Shown: positions 31,895 through 42,994 of the stretch, piece after piece
Numbering within the stretch: the first letter of the stretch is position 1
Layout: each line of letters begins with the position of its first letter
Origin: Diadema setosum
Taxonomy: Eukaryota; Echinodermata; Echinoidea; Diadematoida; Diadematidae
Direction: 5' to 3'
Assembly (NCBI RefSeq): GCF_964275005.1
Contig: NC_092701.1
Coordinates: forward strand, 34,972,520 to 35,036,519
DNA length: 64,000 bases
The notes under the pieces: model-generated
The model's database searches: none
What the model was told of the DNA's origin: nothing
Seen by the model: the letters and a program-made list of their open reading frames with translations, nothing else
Program-made: the position numbers and the translations under genes

Positions 31895-33430
31895 TTTACT
31901 GATTCATTGGCCATCTTGGCAATTCTTCGTACATTAAATGACAGCATTATACATTTATAAAAGAACACCCAGACTACCTATAGGTAATTCATGTAATTCA
32001 AAGAAATTACACAAACTGCAAATGAAAATGAAACACAATGACACATGACATCATAATTATCCACTGGCCTACTGAACACAAGGACCATTAACATATCATT
32101 TTTATACAATTCCGGCTTTAACTTCAAGTATTCATTGATATCCTTTCCTGAAATATTAAAAAATGAATAGATGAATAATATGGGTTTACGTCCCACCTTA
32201 CGAAAAAAACAACAACAACAAACAATCACATGCACTAGATCGACAGATATAATCTGAGACCCACCACTTGACTATTCACTCGATTTCTGAAACATATGAT
32301 CCATATTATCTCACTGAAGAATGCCCTGAAATCACTGCAACATTCGCATAATTATTTACACATCTAACACAAGAATCGTTCGGTGGTAAATTTACAAGTA
32401 TGCAAAAAAATAATAATAATAATAAAACGGGCAATAAAACAAATCCCTTGGGTATGCCAAGTATCACAGCGCGAACATCATAAACGAATGTTCGACCCGT
32501 TTGACTCTTTCTGGCTTCTTCAGCAAAAAGAAAAAAAGAAACAATAAATAAAATCATGTAAATCAGCAATGTAATGCGAAGATGAACACCATTAACCAAT
32601 TTTTGAGATAACAAATGCAAAAGTATTGTACTTAGCGGAATAGAAAAAAAAAAGTTGGCTTTACATATTGTATTGAGGCAAATCCATATCATGAAAAACA
32701 TTGTATGTAAATACAACATAATTGCTAAAAAAAAAAGAAATACACATAACAAATCTGTTACAAAAGAACTTCTGAAATGAATATAGGCCTACGAAACGTG
32801 CGAGGACAACGTCTGATTCTTGATCTGTTTAAATTGTAGCAACGACACAGATAATTATCATTTATACTCACACATATTCAGTTACAGTCTTTAATTGAAT
32901 CCATAGACAATTACCATGATCTACTTATTATATTGTTTGCATATAAATGGTTCGATTCTGTAAGATATACTCCGTCTGAGACTGAGCAGACGCTATACAC
33001 AGGCTGGGCAGAAGACGCGCTGTAATCCATGTTGTTTGTCAGATTGTATTACATGGCTTGCATATTGATATCGTTGTATAGGTCCATGAACATTTACCAT
33101 TTTTATTTCCTTGACAGATGTTCACGAAACTTGGCAGGTAGCATATCTACAGGGTGATATAATTTCCTTTTTTTTTCAATGAGCACCTCCCCACCCCCCC
33201 CCCCCATTTTTCTTTGAAATCTTCATTAGAACCCCCAAAAGATAGAGATAAGTTCACGCTGTTCGCTATAAAGACTGTACTTTCAAGTTTGCTTATGGTG
33301 GATCCAGAGGTGCCCTGCATGGGGCGAGGGAGGATTGGGGTAAAAATTTCAGCATCTTCTGGAAAACCCCACTACGGTTTTCACCAAACTTGCCAGATAG
33401 CATCCTTTATACGGTGATAGGATCTCAGGT
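31895..33430. other. intergenic DNA upstream of ZNHIT6
   Basis: No gene is recognised. TTCACNAAACTTGNCAG followed by ATAGCAT-like sequence occurs at about 33,122 and again at about 33,378, so the end of this stretch is part of a repeat. A C run lies at about 33,196-33,206. Confidence 0.45.
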
Positions 33431-33432
33431 TG

Positions 33433-34118
33433 TTTAAAGGAGAACTCCGGCTGATTATCAGACTTCAGACTTTTACATTACAACTATTGGTTATACTTGG
33501 TACTGAGTTCCAAAATCAATAGTGGCTGGATAAGGAAGAAGAATGTTTTCAAAATTTATACAAATCACAATGAACAAGAATGACGACATTTCAGCTTCAT
33601 GAGTGGCGGCTCAGTTATAAGCAGAACAAAAGAAGAAGGCATGCGTAAATTCTACACAGGTGACCTTGTTAAGCAAGCGGTATTGTAATGGATTTACGAA
33701 ATTTCTGAAGTATATGAGACTCCTATTACTCATACATTAATGGTGAGCCCCTACTCATGCATTCTACGGTGAAGCTGCCATGTCATCATCCTTGTTTAGG
33801 AGAGTACGTGTACAATGTAATTTGCTTTGGGTTTTTAGAGTATTGGTTTCTCTGCTCAAGGACCACATTATTATTAATTACACAAATCTAAACATGGAGC
33901 TGTCGATTTATGTCTCCATGACTGGACTTCCTCATTAACTTGAATAGGAGAGAGCAGGTGCATGAATGGCATGCTTTGTTACTAGGCTATATAGAGGAAG
34001 AAACATCCATTATTATATCTGATTATATATTGTGATACATTGAAACGGTCTATTGGATGGCAAAAAGATCAAATCCTTCACTTCACCTTTTTTTTCTCCC
34101 TAGAGTTGTTCTCCTTCA
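33433..34118. mobile_element. family K element, copy 1
   Basis: The left end AAAGGAGAACTCCGGCTGAT and the right end GAGTTGTTCTCCTTCAGC are inverted. About 685 bp. It shares most of its body with 47,755-48,190 (CACAGGTGA, TTGTTAAGCAAG, TAATTTGCTTTGGGTTTTT and AGAGTATTGGTTT). Non-coding. Confidence 0.65.
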
Positions 34119-34119
34119 G

Positions 34120-36220
34120 CAGTGATTTTTTGTAGAGGTAAAGGAGACGGATTTACAATATTATCTATGAATATGTTTTATGAAAGTTTGTTTATGAACA
34201 AAACAAGTCAGGTAGAGGCAACGACAATGTCCTGATCATAATGATAATGGTTGTGACGGCCATTGCTGTTTTTGAAAATGCAGTAAACTTCGAGACGCCA
34301 TAACCTTTTTGTTCTTTAATTTCTGGATTCAACTCCTGCCAATATCTACTTATTTGTCCTTACTCTTCTGTTTTACAGTGTTTAACATTACTTGGAACAC
34401 GGAGTATAGCGATGATAAAGAGTGGGCATTTTTGTTCGAAGTGCTGGCCCAACATAGCAATAGTCACCGACCATCTGTGTGTATTGGCATGAAAATCAAC
34501 TTCTGAATGACTTAAACTGATAACCATTGGCAGTTTGGTGGCGTAAAATTTATAGATTTGGGGGAAAACTGTTAAATTTGTTTATATCGGTGAGGACAAG
34601 GGTTTTGCCATGAAGGCAGGGGGTAGGTCTAAACACAGATCGTACATTTTGGTTCTGATTTTACCGAGCGTGCCTCATAAGACAACAGGTGCCGAAAATT
34701 CCTTCCGTGATCACAGAATTCGATTTTCACAGGATTCAATAAATTGACAGGCCCCATGTCAAACACACTGTTTTGGTTGTGCAATGTTTATGAAAATGAA
34801 CGAATCTCTCGTTTATTTGTACTAAAGAAGAGAAGGAATTTTGTCTCAGAGGCAGAGGTTTTATAATTTGCTCCTTTGTATGTTTGCAGTAGCTTGTCTC
34901 ACAAAGCAGCAAGCCGTCTGAGTGTGCATGTATCTGAATAAAATTCAGGTTTTGAAAGGATTCACTTGACTGGAAAATGTTAACCGCACCCAGTCTGGTG
35001 GCGCAGGCAGGTGTTAGAGGAGTGATATCTCTTCGCAATTTGAACACATTTTTATGCGGAGGTTCTATAGAATGACCTTCCATAGATTTCAGATATGGAG
35101 ACAATGCAAAGAAAATATTCTCGGTTTTCACTAGTTTAAACTGTATTTTAGTAAAATGTTGAAACGTTGATGGTAATATAGTACAGAACAAATCCTTCAT
35201 TTTTTTCAAATCTTCTTACCATGAAAAACACCATGACTGAAAGAAAAAGGGATGGTTATTAGAATCTTATAAAAAATAACATTCAAAACCATCTAGCCAG
35301 CGCACTTTCGTGCATAATTTTGTACGCCAGGTTTAGCCCTTAAATGTTAAATCTTTCTGCTGAAGTAATTGGCTAATGCGTGTTTTCTGCGTGTAGTACA
35401 AAAAGAAGTAGGCCCTACATTTTTCTTGTTACTGATTTTTGTTCGCGTGCCCTGTTGTCTGCACACGAGAAAAATGCTTCCGAAAATATATAGAAAGAAA
35501 CAGCGAACTGCTGCTCGCTGGGTTTGTTGTATAAGTGATGTATACTTAAACCATGCTTGGACCTACTTATGAACTATGAACGGAGTTTTTTTTTTTTTTT
35601 TTTTTCAACCCCGTCAACTCCCTACGCCACCTGATAAGGCGCACCTTGATGATTGTGGTTGTGAATAGTCCATCGTCGATGACAAAAGAACCGTTTCCCT
35701 CATTTCGGTGTTATTTGGCTGACGTTACTTTTCAGATTCGATTGCCCTTGAATGAACACGCGGGTGAGCAGCAAACATCAAACCATGAGGGGAAAAAAAT
35801 ATCTCACAAAGATGGGAAATTACTAAAGTGGACACTATTGAGAAGTGCTGTCTTTTCTCAAATTAATTCATTTACATCTGCGATGGAGCGCATGACTTCT
35901 TGGCGGCATCGCAAGGAGCATGGGTATAAAGGAGACATTTTTTTTTCTCCGTCACTAACTGGTTCTAGAATGCACCATACCTAAAATGCAATATACCCAG
36001 CCAGCATCAGCATGATCAGTAGGCCAGTTCTGTAATGTATTCAGAATTTGCATGCTTTGTTAACAAAAGTTGCCCTTAACAACCAAGAAGCCCGCCCGAC
36101 GGAGCAACAACTAAGCAAATTCCTGCCGATGGAACTTAATGGGAGGGCGCAGGTGATTGAAATGCTTCTTTACGAGACTGTTGGAAGAGAAACATCCATA
36201 TAAATTGTAATTAATTACAG
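34120..36220. other. unassigned intergenic DNA
   Basis: The longest frame here (minus, 34,736-35,209) has no recognisable domain and no splice or promoter support. A T run lies at about 35,587-35,605. No gene is called. Confidence 0.45.
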
Positions 36221-36224
36221 AAAC

Positions 36225-36317
36225 GGTCTATTCGCCGTCCCCTTCAATATAGGACGTTTGGAGGACATGCGAAGAAAATTAGTAGAGATTGTAGTTGTTT
36301 ACCTCAAAATGCTGCAT

Positions 36318-36351
<34 letters not shown>

Positions 36352-36780
36352 GCATTAGCCATTACTTAATTCGGAAGATTTAACATTAAACCTAGCAAAT
36401 GATATTAAGCATAATATTGTGCGCAAGATGGTTCCATGTTCATTCTTTTATGAAGTACTAATGCTCCTTTTTTTCAGACCGGGGTATTAATAACAAGGAG
36501 ATTTGAATAAAAACTCAAAGTAGTTGTTCCGTACAAGATACTGTGTAACCACCAAGTTCCATACAGAATATTAACATTTCCTCTGAAATGCAGCTTAAAA
36601 TTGTTAAGATTAAGAACCTCTTCTTTGGTCTCCGTATCCAAACGCTATGGCAGAGCGGCTTGGAGCATGGAACATCAAATCCCGTGAAATATGAAGTACA
36701 GTATATATAGTCATGCTCTATATGCAACCTACGCATAAATCTGCACAAAGAGATTCCACTCCTTCTCCAACACCTCCCTG
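36225..36780. repeat. diverged duplication, copy 1
   Basis: Collinear with 39,335-39,905: CTGTCCCCTTCAAT-like start, CTCCTTTTTTTCAG, GGTAT(T/C)AATAAC, CCGTACAAGAT, CACCAAGTTCCATACAG, CATTTCCTCTGAAATG, and CGCATAAATNTGCACAAA then GAGATTCCACT in the same order. Either a local segmental duplication or two copies of an unrecognised repeat. It contains a long A run (about 36,320-36,350). Confidence 0.75.
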
Positions 36781-36917
36781 ATACCAGTGAACACTTATTT
36801 CATCAATAGGGCAGCCAGTGGACATTTCGTCCCTTTTGTATTTTCTCGTCTAGCTTGCCTCACATAGCATCAGTTGGCGGGAATTTGCATTCATTTGAAT
36901 GAGATCAGACTTATGAA

Positions 36918-37345
36918 AGGGGGTGTGGTGTGACAAGAGTGTGCCAGACCCAGGGGGTGTGGTGTGACCCCCCCCCCCCATTTTCTTTTCATTTTATTTC
37001 TTTTGTCTGAACAAAATTTAAGGAGGGGGCATGTGGTGTGACCCACCCCCCATTTTTCCCCATTTTATTTCTTTTGTCTGAACAAAATTAAAGGAGGGGG
37101 CGTGTGGTGTGACCAACTCCCCCCCCCCCATTTTTTCCCATTTTATTTCTTTTGTCTGAACAAAGTTTAAGGAGGCGGCGTGTGATGTGACCCCCCCCCC
37201 CGCCCCTCATGATTTTTCATTTCATTTCTTTTGTCTGAACAAAATTTAAGGGGGGGGGGCGTGTGGTGTGACCCCCTCCCCCCCCCCCATTTTCCCCATT
37301 TTATTTCTTTTGTCTAAATGAAATTTAAGGGGATTGGGGGTGCGC
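36918..37345. repeat. minisatellite of about 70-80 bp units
   Basis: Five to six tandem units, each with GTGTGGTGTGACC, a C run, CATTTTATTTCTTTTGTCT, GAACAAAATTTAAGG and a G run. Units differ mainly in C/G run length. The last unit runs into GGGGTGCGCCTGGTGCG. The unit resembles the interior of the MITE at 10.07-10.22 kb on the opposite strand. Confidence 0.9.
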
Positions 37346-38950
37346 CTGGTGCGTTCCCCATTTTAACTTCAGGTCTAGACCGAGATTTACTTTTCCCAGC
37401 TTTTCAAACGGTGGTCGCGTTCCGAGGTTCTTTTTTTTTTTTTTTTAACCATGTCGCGGTAGTTTTCGTCTGTTTTGATTTTTCTTTTGTAAACTCCTGT
37501 TGTTGTATTGTCCCAGGCGAGGAATTTTATTATGTGGACGTTGTCGCGACGTTGTTGCCGCTTTAAGGTGCATCAAAACAGAGTTTAGGCATACAGTGTA
37601 TATGTAAAACTCTCGAAGTTCCTCGTCTCCTTACCGTCTGTAACTACAGAGGGCGCATCTCCTTTTATGGCGAACCGACGTTTTACGTGCGGAGAGAAAA
37701 TGAAAGCAACAGAGACAGAGAGGGAGAGAGGGAGGGATATTTAGTAATCATTCTGAGAGTTTTGGCAAGCTATTTACCTCATTGGCATTACAGTGGTAAT
37801 CATAACAATTAGGTAATTTTCAATACAGTTCTGAATCAAGCAGTCGAATATGAAAGAAAATTATTCATACCAAATTTGGCAAACTTTTCACCAAATAATG
37901 CTTCGTTTGAGATCATAAATGGTTGACTGCGGTATCAAATACTTGAAAATAGATTGACACGCATAACCTGCAGACTAGTTTTTTTTTTTTTTTTTTTTTT
38001 GAGATCGTAAGACTGAAGATGGTGTATATAAATTTTGGACGAAGAGCTAACTCTGCTTTTCGCTTTTTGCACCAAATACTACGTTGAATCAGAGTTTTTG
38101 AAATAATTACTTTGCTTTGTTGAACGAAATAGAAGAAAAACTGGGACATCATTCAATAAATTGAACATCGATTTCCCGTACAGACATTTCGGCTTTTTCA
38201 GTAATATTGTGAGCAGATATAATTTGATTTGTCGTTGTCAATTAATTTTATTTTAATCCATTAATAGGGTAGGAGGCCAGTAACTGCACGATTTTCTTCC
38301 ATGAAAACACACACACACAAAAAAAAAAAAACAAAACCACCCTGTCATTTTCATAATGATTACATTCCAATATTCTTGTGCTACCTTAGTATGACCATAT
38401 TGATTACTAGTAATTAACATTAATCAATTAAGTATTTTTTTTTTCTTGAGACCCGGATGAAATAATTACGCAGCAGAGTTTGACAACTATTCATATCTTG
38501 ATGGGCTCGGTTGCCGATCACATCGCAGGCGTGGAAAATAAGGCGCCAATAAAAAGCGAGGATAATTGAATTACACTCTATACAAAAATATGAAAAATAT
38601 ATAGATTTGATATATTTGCATATTTGATCAATCTGTCACACGCAAAGCTAAACAACAAAACTGTCCTAAATTCATCCAAAAATGTTAGATTAAAGACCTA
38701 ATCAATGGATATAATAGCAGAGAAAGCACGTGTCAGTGTAGGCCTACTCTCATCTGTAAGGGCTCTCTTTTTGATAATCCGGATCTCTGTCGTTTGTAAG
38801 AGTTTTGTGATGCCAATTTGAAGCCGCATTCCGGGAAAAAAAATATGGCAAACCAGGGAGATGTTAGAGAAAGGAAAAACACAAGAATATCTCCTTAATA
38901 CCCATGCCCCGTGCCGGCCAGAAGTTACGTGCTCTTTCGCAGGTGTTATT
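37346..38950. other. unassigned intergenic DNA
   Basis: T runs at about 37,432-37,446 and 37,979-38,000, a GA-rich patch near 37,710-37,740 and a CA/A run near 38,308-38,332. No gene was seen. Confidence 0.45.
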
Positions 38951-38954
38951 AATT

Positions 38955-39247
38955 AGGGTGCACGTCACGAGACCGACACCCACGAGTCATACAGCTCACA
39001 AGTCATACGGCCCACGAGTTCGACACTAAGCCAACAAGGCCCACGAGACTGACACATATACGCGCCGTCTATCTGTCGAACTCGTGGGCTGTTTTTACCT
39101 AGTGAGTGTCGAACTCATGGGCTTTATTTGCCTAGTGTCGAACTCATGGGCTGTATGACTCGTGAGCTGTATGACTCATGATCCTGTTTTCAATGTCGAA
39201 CTCGTGGGCTGTATGACTCGTGGGTGTCGGTCTAGTGGGATGACCCC
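38955..39247. mobile_element. foldback element built of GTCGAACTCGTGGGCTG repeats
   Basis: Flanked by a 7-bp direct repeat ATTAATT (38948-38954 and 39248-39254). The ends AGACCGACACCCACGAGTC and GACTCGTGGGTGTCGGTCT are inverted. The interior is a string of GTCGAACTCRTGGGCT and GTATGACTCGTG(A/G)GCTG units, inverted on the left side. About 293 bp, non-coding. The 7-bp target would be unusual; it could be a decayed 8-bp hAT/P-type target. Confidence 0.75.
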
Positions 39248-39334
39248 ATTAATTCCTTTGACAAAAGACAGCCATTGTATCTAAGCACATTGTATGCATC
39301 ACGTCTAAATTACAGCATACCTATAGCCAGCAGC

Positions 39335-39905
39335 AATTCGCTGTCCCCTTCAATGTTTTCGGCAGCGATTGTTTAGTGTGCAAGTAGTATAGGACTTGCC
39401 AAGAAAATCTATCAAAACTGTACTTTTTTAATCTGTAAAATGCAACTAAACAAACACAAACACACACACATTAGCTAATTATACTTCATTCGAAAGATTT
39501 GATATTCAAGTTCTAAACCTGGTGAACAATATTAGGCACTCAAAAACTTATGTACAGGTTATTTATTTGTTAACTTATTTATGAGATACTTGCACTCCTT
39601 TTTTCAGTGTGGGGTATCAATAACGAAGAGATTTGAAGAAAAAAAAAACTTAAAGTAATCATTCCGTACAAGATTACCACCAAGTTCCATACAGGATTTC
39701 AACATTTCCTCTGAAATGAAGCTTAAAAATGTTAGATCTAGAACCTGTTATTTGGTCGTCATATCCAAACTCTATAGAAGAGCCGTTTGGAGCATCATGG
39801 AACATCACAGCCCGTGAAATGAAAAGCATTCAGTTGTTATGCTATAGAACACATACGCATAAATTTGCACAAATTGCGAAGAGATTCCACTCTTTCACTC
39901 GGCGA
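39335..39905. repeat. diverged duplication, copy 2
   Basis: Partner of 36,225-36,780, same orientation, about 3.1 kb away. The interval between the two holds the minisatellite and the foldback element, which are not duplicated. Confidence 0.75.
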
Positions 39906-39909
39906 ACCA

Positions 39910-41190
39910 ATACCGTCTTTCTATCACCTCGTTTCTTTCTTTGTACAGAGAAAGAACCGCACACACACACACACCCGCCCACACACAAATCATAAGAACA
40001 GCTGACAGCTAATTGTTTAAAGCCGGAGCGATTACGATTAATTAAACCCACGTCCAACCGAAGAATACATTTTAGTTTAACTATCCATAAATTGAGAGTT
40101 ATCTTTCTCCTTGCTGCTCTGAATCAAATCACATGAAATCCATGGCAGGTCTTTTAATGCCTATAGCAAATGACAAGAGAAGAAAACCCAATTTAAGAAT
40201 TAAAAATGAGAAACGAATGAAAATGAAAATGAAAACGTTATCAATGCTGAATAAATCTAACATTTAATCAAGAAAGCTCTCAATCAAGCAAGCTCTCAAT
40301 CAAACGAACTGTTGCACAGACAGGAACTCTAAATTTGCCAGTAAGAGACATTATACTTATTCTTTGACATTCGTTCAGTTGTGTCTGCATAAATTAATAT
40401 TGTATACATTATTATGCGATATTGTCAACACGTCATTTAGCACGGCTGGAGAGAAATCGTATAGAACTCGTATTGAATTTAAGATGACTGTCTGCAGAAT
40501 GTTGAACATACAGACTTTTGCTGTCTATTTCATGTGAAAATGATTTTGTAATTTATTCAAAACATTCATATGTTCGTCAGGTAAATCTCTTACTCCGGTA
40601 ACACTGAAACGAACAAAATGATATAAAGTAACACTAAGTGATATATTGTACGTTCATTGAAATGACGCACTAAGTGATATGTATATCACTTACGATTAAA
40701 TTACAACCCTGAAACTCTACGTAAAATAGACGATAACCTCATAACCTAGCAGAAAGAGATCCCTAACAATATTGACAAAGTAGACACTGCAGTAATAAAC
40801 ACCAAAAAACATCAACAAACAAACAAACAAACAAACACAACTAAAAACCAAACACCCAAAAAGCAAAACACAACAAAACTATCAAACAAACAAACAAACA
40901 AACAAACAAACAAACAAACAAACTGCAGCATAGCAACCTTTCAAGCCTTCGACAACAAACGCCTGGCAATACAACCACTAGGCATAATAATTATATGGGG
41001 TCAATCATGGCTAAATTTTGGATGGATAGGATTTTATCCTCGGGGTAATTGTATTCAATCGGGAGATATCATTTACGTTATAGAACGCGGATCCATGCGG
41101 ACCGGGGGGTTCTCGGGTCATATTTATTTCTCGGTATGTTTATTGCTAGGGAATTCACATGTTGAACAGAAATTCAGGGGTCAAAGATTA
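39910..41190. other. unassigned DNA with CAAA arrays
   Basis: CA run at about 39,960-39,974; (CAAA)n arrays at about 40,818-40,838 and 40,884-40,921. No gene is recognised. Confidence 0.5.
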
Positions 41191-41195
41191 ATGGA

Positions 41196-41756
41196 AACGT
41201 TTATGGAGGACGATACAACTACGTGTACATGATACTGAGGATATTGGCTTTGCCAAACAACTAGGTCGTTATAAGACGAACAATATGTTAGCTGGTCCTT
41301 CTTTATGGAATGCTTTGCCAAATGACTTAAAGTGTATCCACAGTTTGAATTTATTTAAGAAAAGATATAAAATACATTTATTAAGTCAATAATTTTTCTG
41401 CTTTTGTATGATTTTTAATCCAATTATTATGTATAAGGATTAACATATTATGCTAACTTGCCTTTTTGTTTTGTTTCTTGTCAGTTTTGTACTTTGTAAT
41501 GTCTTCTGTTTAAGTTTTCATGATGTGTGTTTTGTCTTGTCAATGTATAATTGAATGTATATTTCTTGGGGATTGACCGTGAAAGGCTGGTTTAAACCTA
41601 TGTTGATTCCTCCACTTCTCTTGATATAACGCCTATGTTTTTTATGGGTCTTTTTTTTTTGCCTTTATGATGTCCTTTGTATGCTGTCATGTACAATGTA
41701 ATTGCCTCTTTTATCAGATTTGTGGAAATAAATTGAATTGAATTGAATTGAATTGT
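41196..41756 (+). mobile_element. 5'-truncated LINE, 3' end (CR1/Jockey-like)
   Basis: A frame to the stop at 41,390-41,392 reads EDIGFAKQLGRYKTNNMLAG then PSLWNALPNDLKCIHSLNLF and KKRYKIHLLSQ. This is the WNxLPxxLK...SLxxFKxxxKxxLL signature that ends the reverse-transcriptase ORF of CR1/Jockey-group LINEs. About 340 bases of 3' untranslated sequence follow, ending in (ATTGA)n repeats at about 41,728-41,756, the usual LINE tail. It is severely 5'-truncated and not autonomous. Confidence 0.75.
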
Positions 41757-41912
41757 TCTGTTATACGCAATGTCGTAGGTACATTTGCTTATAACGCCTC
41801 TACCCTACCATGCCTACGGAATAATCTACACCAGAATTTAAGACAAATCACTGATATCAGCAGATTCAAATTTGCATTGAAAACGCTTTTTTTACAGTGT
41901 ATGCAAACATGA
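41757..41912 (+). mobile_element. second LINE ORF C-terminal fragment
   Basis: Directly after the ATTGA tail a different frame reads TFAYNASTLPCLRNNLHQNL then RQITDISRFKFALKTLFLQC up to a TGA at 41,910-41,912. It has the same layout (aLPxxLR...SxFKxxLKTxLF) but a different sequence, so it is another LINE family. The first LINE probably inserted at its 5' side. Confidence 0.55.
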
Positions 41913-42249
41913 AGGTCAGTACCGTCATTGTAATTGGAATTGTATGTTTTTGTATGATCTTTCCATTCTTTTTAGCGCATATAGGGACACATGCACTATG
42001 TGTTATGCGTTATCATAAGTACTGTTGAATGCACCTGGTCCTCAGGATATAGAGTAAGCACAACAAGGATGCCTACATGATGATACACTTACGAAGTATG
42101 ACTGATATGTTTGCCACAAATCATGCGTTGATAGGCATTATAGCACCATCATATTCAGTCTTATCAACCACCGACGCATGGAAAAGTAAGATTAATGAGA
42201 CATGGAGAAAACGTATAAATTCATAGTTGGTGTTCTTTTCGTGTAACCG

Positions 42250-42643
42250 TTAAAGGGATGATATGGTTTTGATTGACATGAGGTTTCAAGTAGCTTTTAG
42301 TGACATAATGAGAAACCTCTTATAAAATGTCAAAGAGCATACAATTCGAAGATAAATCAAAAGTTTATTAACCCGATGAAAATCGGATTTGAAATGGCTG
42401 AGATATCAAATAAAAATGTAAAACAAAGTGGTCCTAATAAAAGGTGGGTCCCATTTTTGATAGAACCTCTTTGTTTTTGGATATCTCAGACATTTAAAAA
42501 ACAATTTTTATCAAATAAAATTTGAATTCCTCTTAGAATGATATGCTCTTAACCTCATGGTTTGAGGTTTCTCATTATCTCACAAAAAAAAAAGCTTGAA
42601 AACGTGATGCCCCATCTCAACCAAAACTACGCTATCCCTTTAA
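42250..42643. mobile_element. TTAA-flanked MITE, family A, copy 3
   Basis: TTAA-AGGGATGATATGGTTTTGATT to ...CAAAACTACGCTATCCCT-TTAA, with inverted halves. Same family as 20.5 and 23.9 kb. Confidence 0.85.
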
Positions 42644-42853
42644 CTCCTACTCAGTGTCATATGAGATCAAAAAAAAAAAAGAAAAGAAAAGAAAAAAGAA
42701 GAACCAGTCTTAATTTGCCTTACGACCATGAATGGTATCTTATGACGTGCTAGATGGAATTATTCAAAGCTACAATCACTGTATAAAATAGATTTAGATA
42801 TTGTTCTTCACCGTAACATTTTTCAAATCAGGAAACCATATGACCATTATTAT

Positions 42854-42992
42854 GCAGGGTGTCTATCCCGGTGAAGTGGTCCCACCCCACATCCAACTGG
42901 ACCCCATGGAAGACCAGCTTAGTGTAGCTGAACATGGGCTATCCAGCCATCTTCACAGATGGAAAATGAACAACAACAACAACAACAACAAC
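42854..42992 (+). mobile_element. SINE 3' fragment
   Basis: GCAGGGTGTCTATCCCGGTG onward matches the 3' portion of the SINE at 17.6 kb (CCGGTGAAGTGGTCCCA, AGAAGACCAGCT-like, GGCTATCCAGCCATCTT). It ends in an (AAC)n tail instead of (AAAC)n and lacks the tRNA-like head: typical 5' truncation. Confidence 0.8.
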
Positions 42993-42994
42993 AT

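Noticed and set aside
31555-31968. 137-codon minus-strand frame rich in His-Ser-Phe-Ile
   Set aside because: It is the translation of the TGAA microsatellite.
34736-35209. 157-codon minus-strand frame
   Set aside because: No family resemblance and no gene context.
36918-37345. Regular repeats resembling a CRISPR array
   Set aside because: Units are directly adjacent with no unique spacers, in an animal genome; it is a minisatellite.
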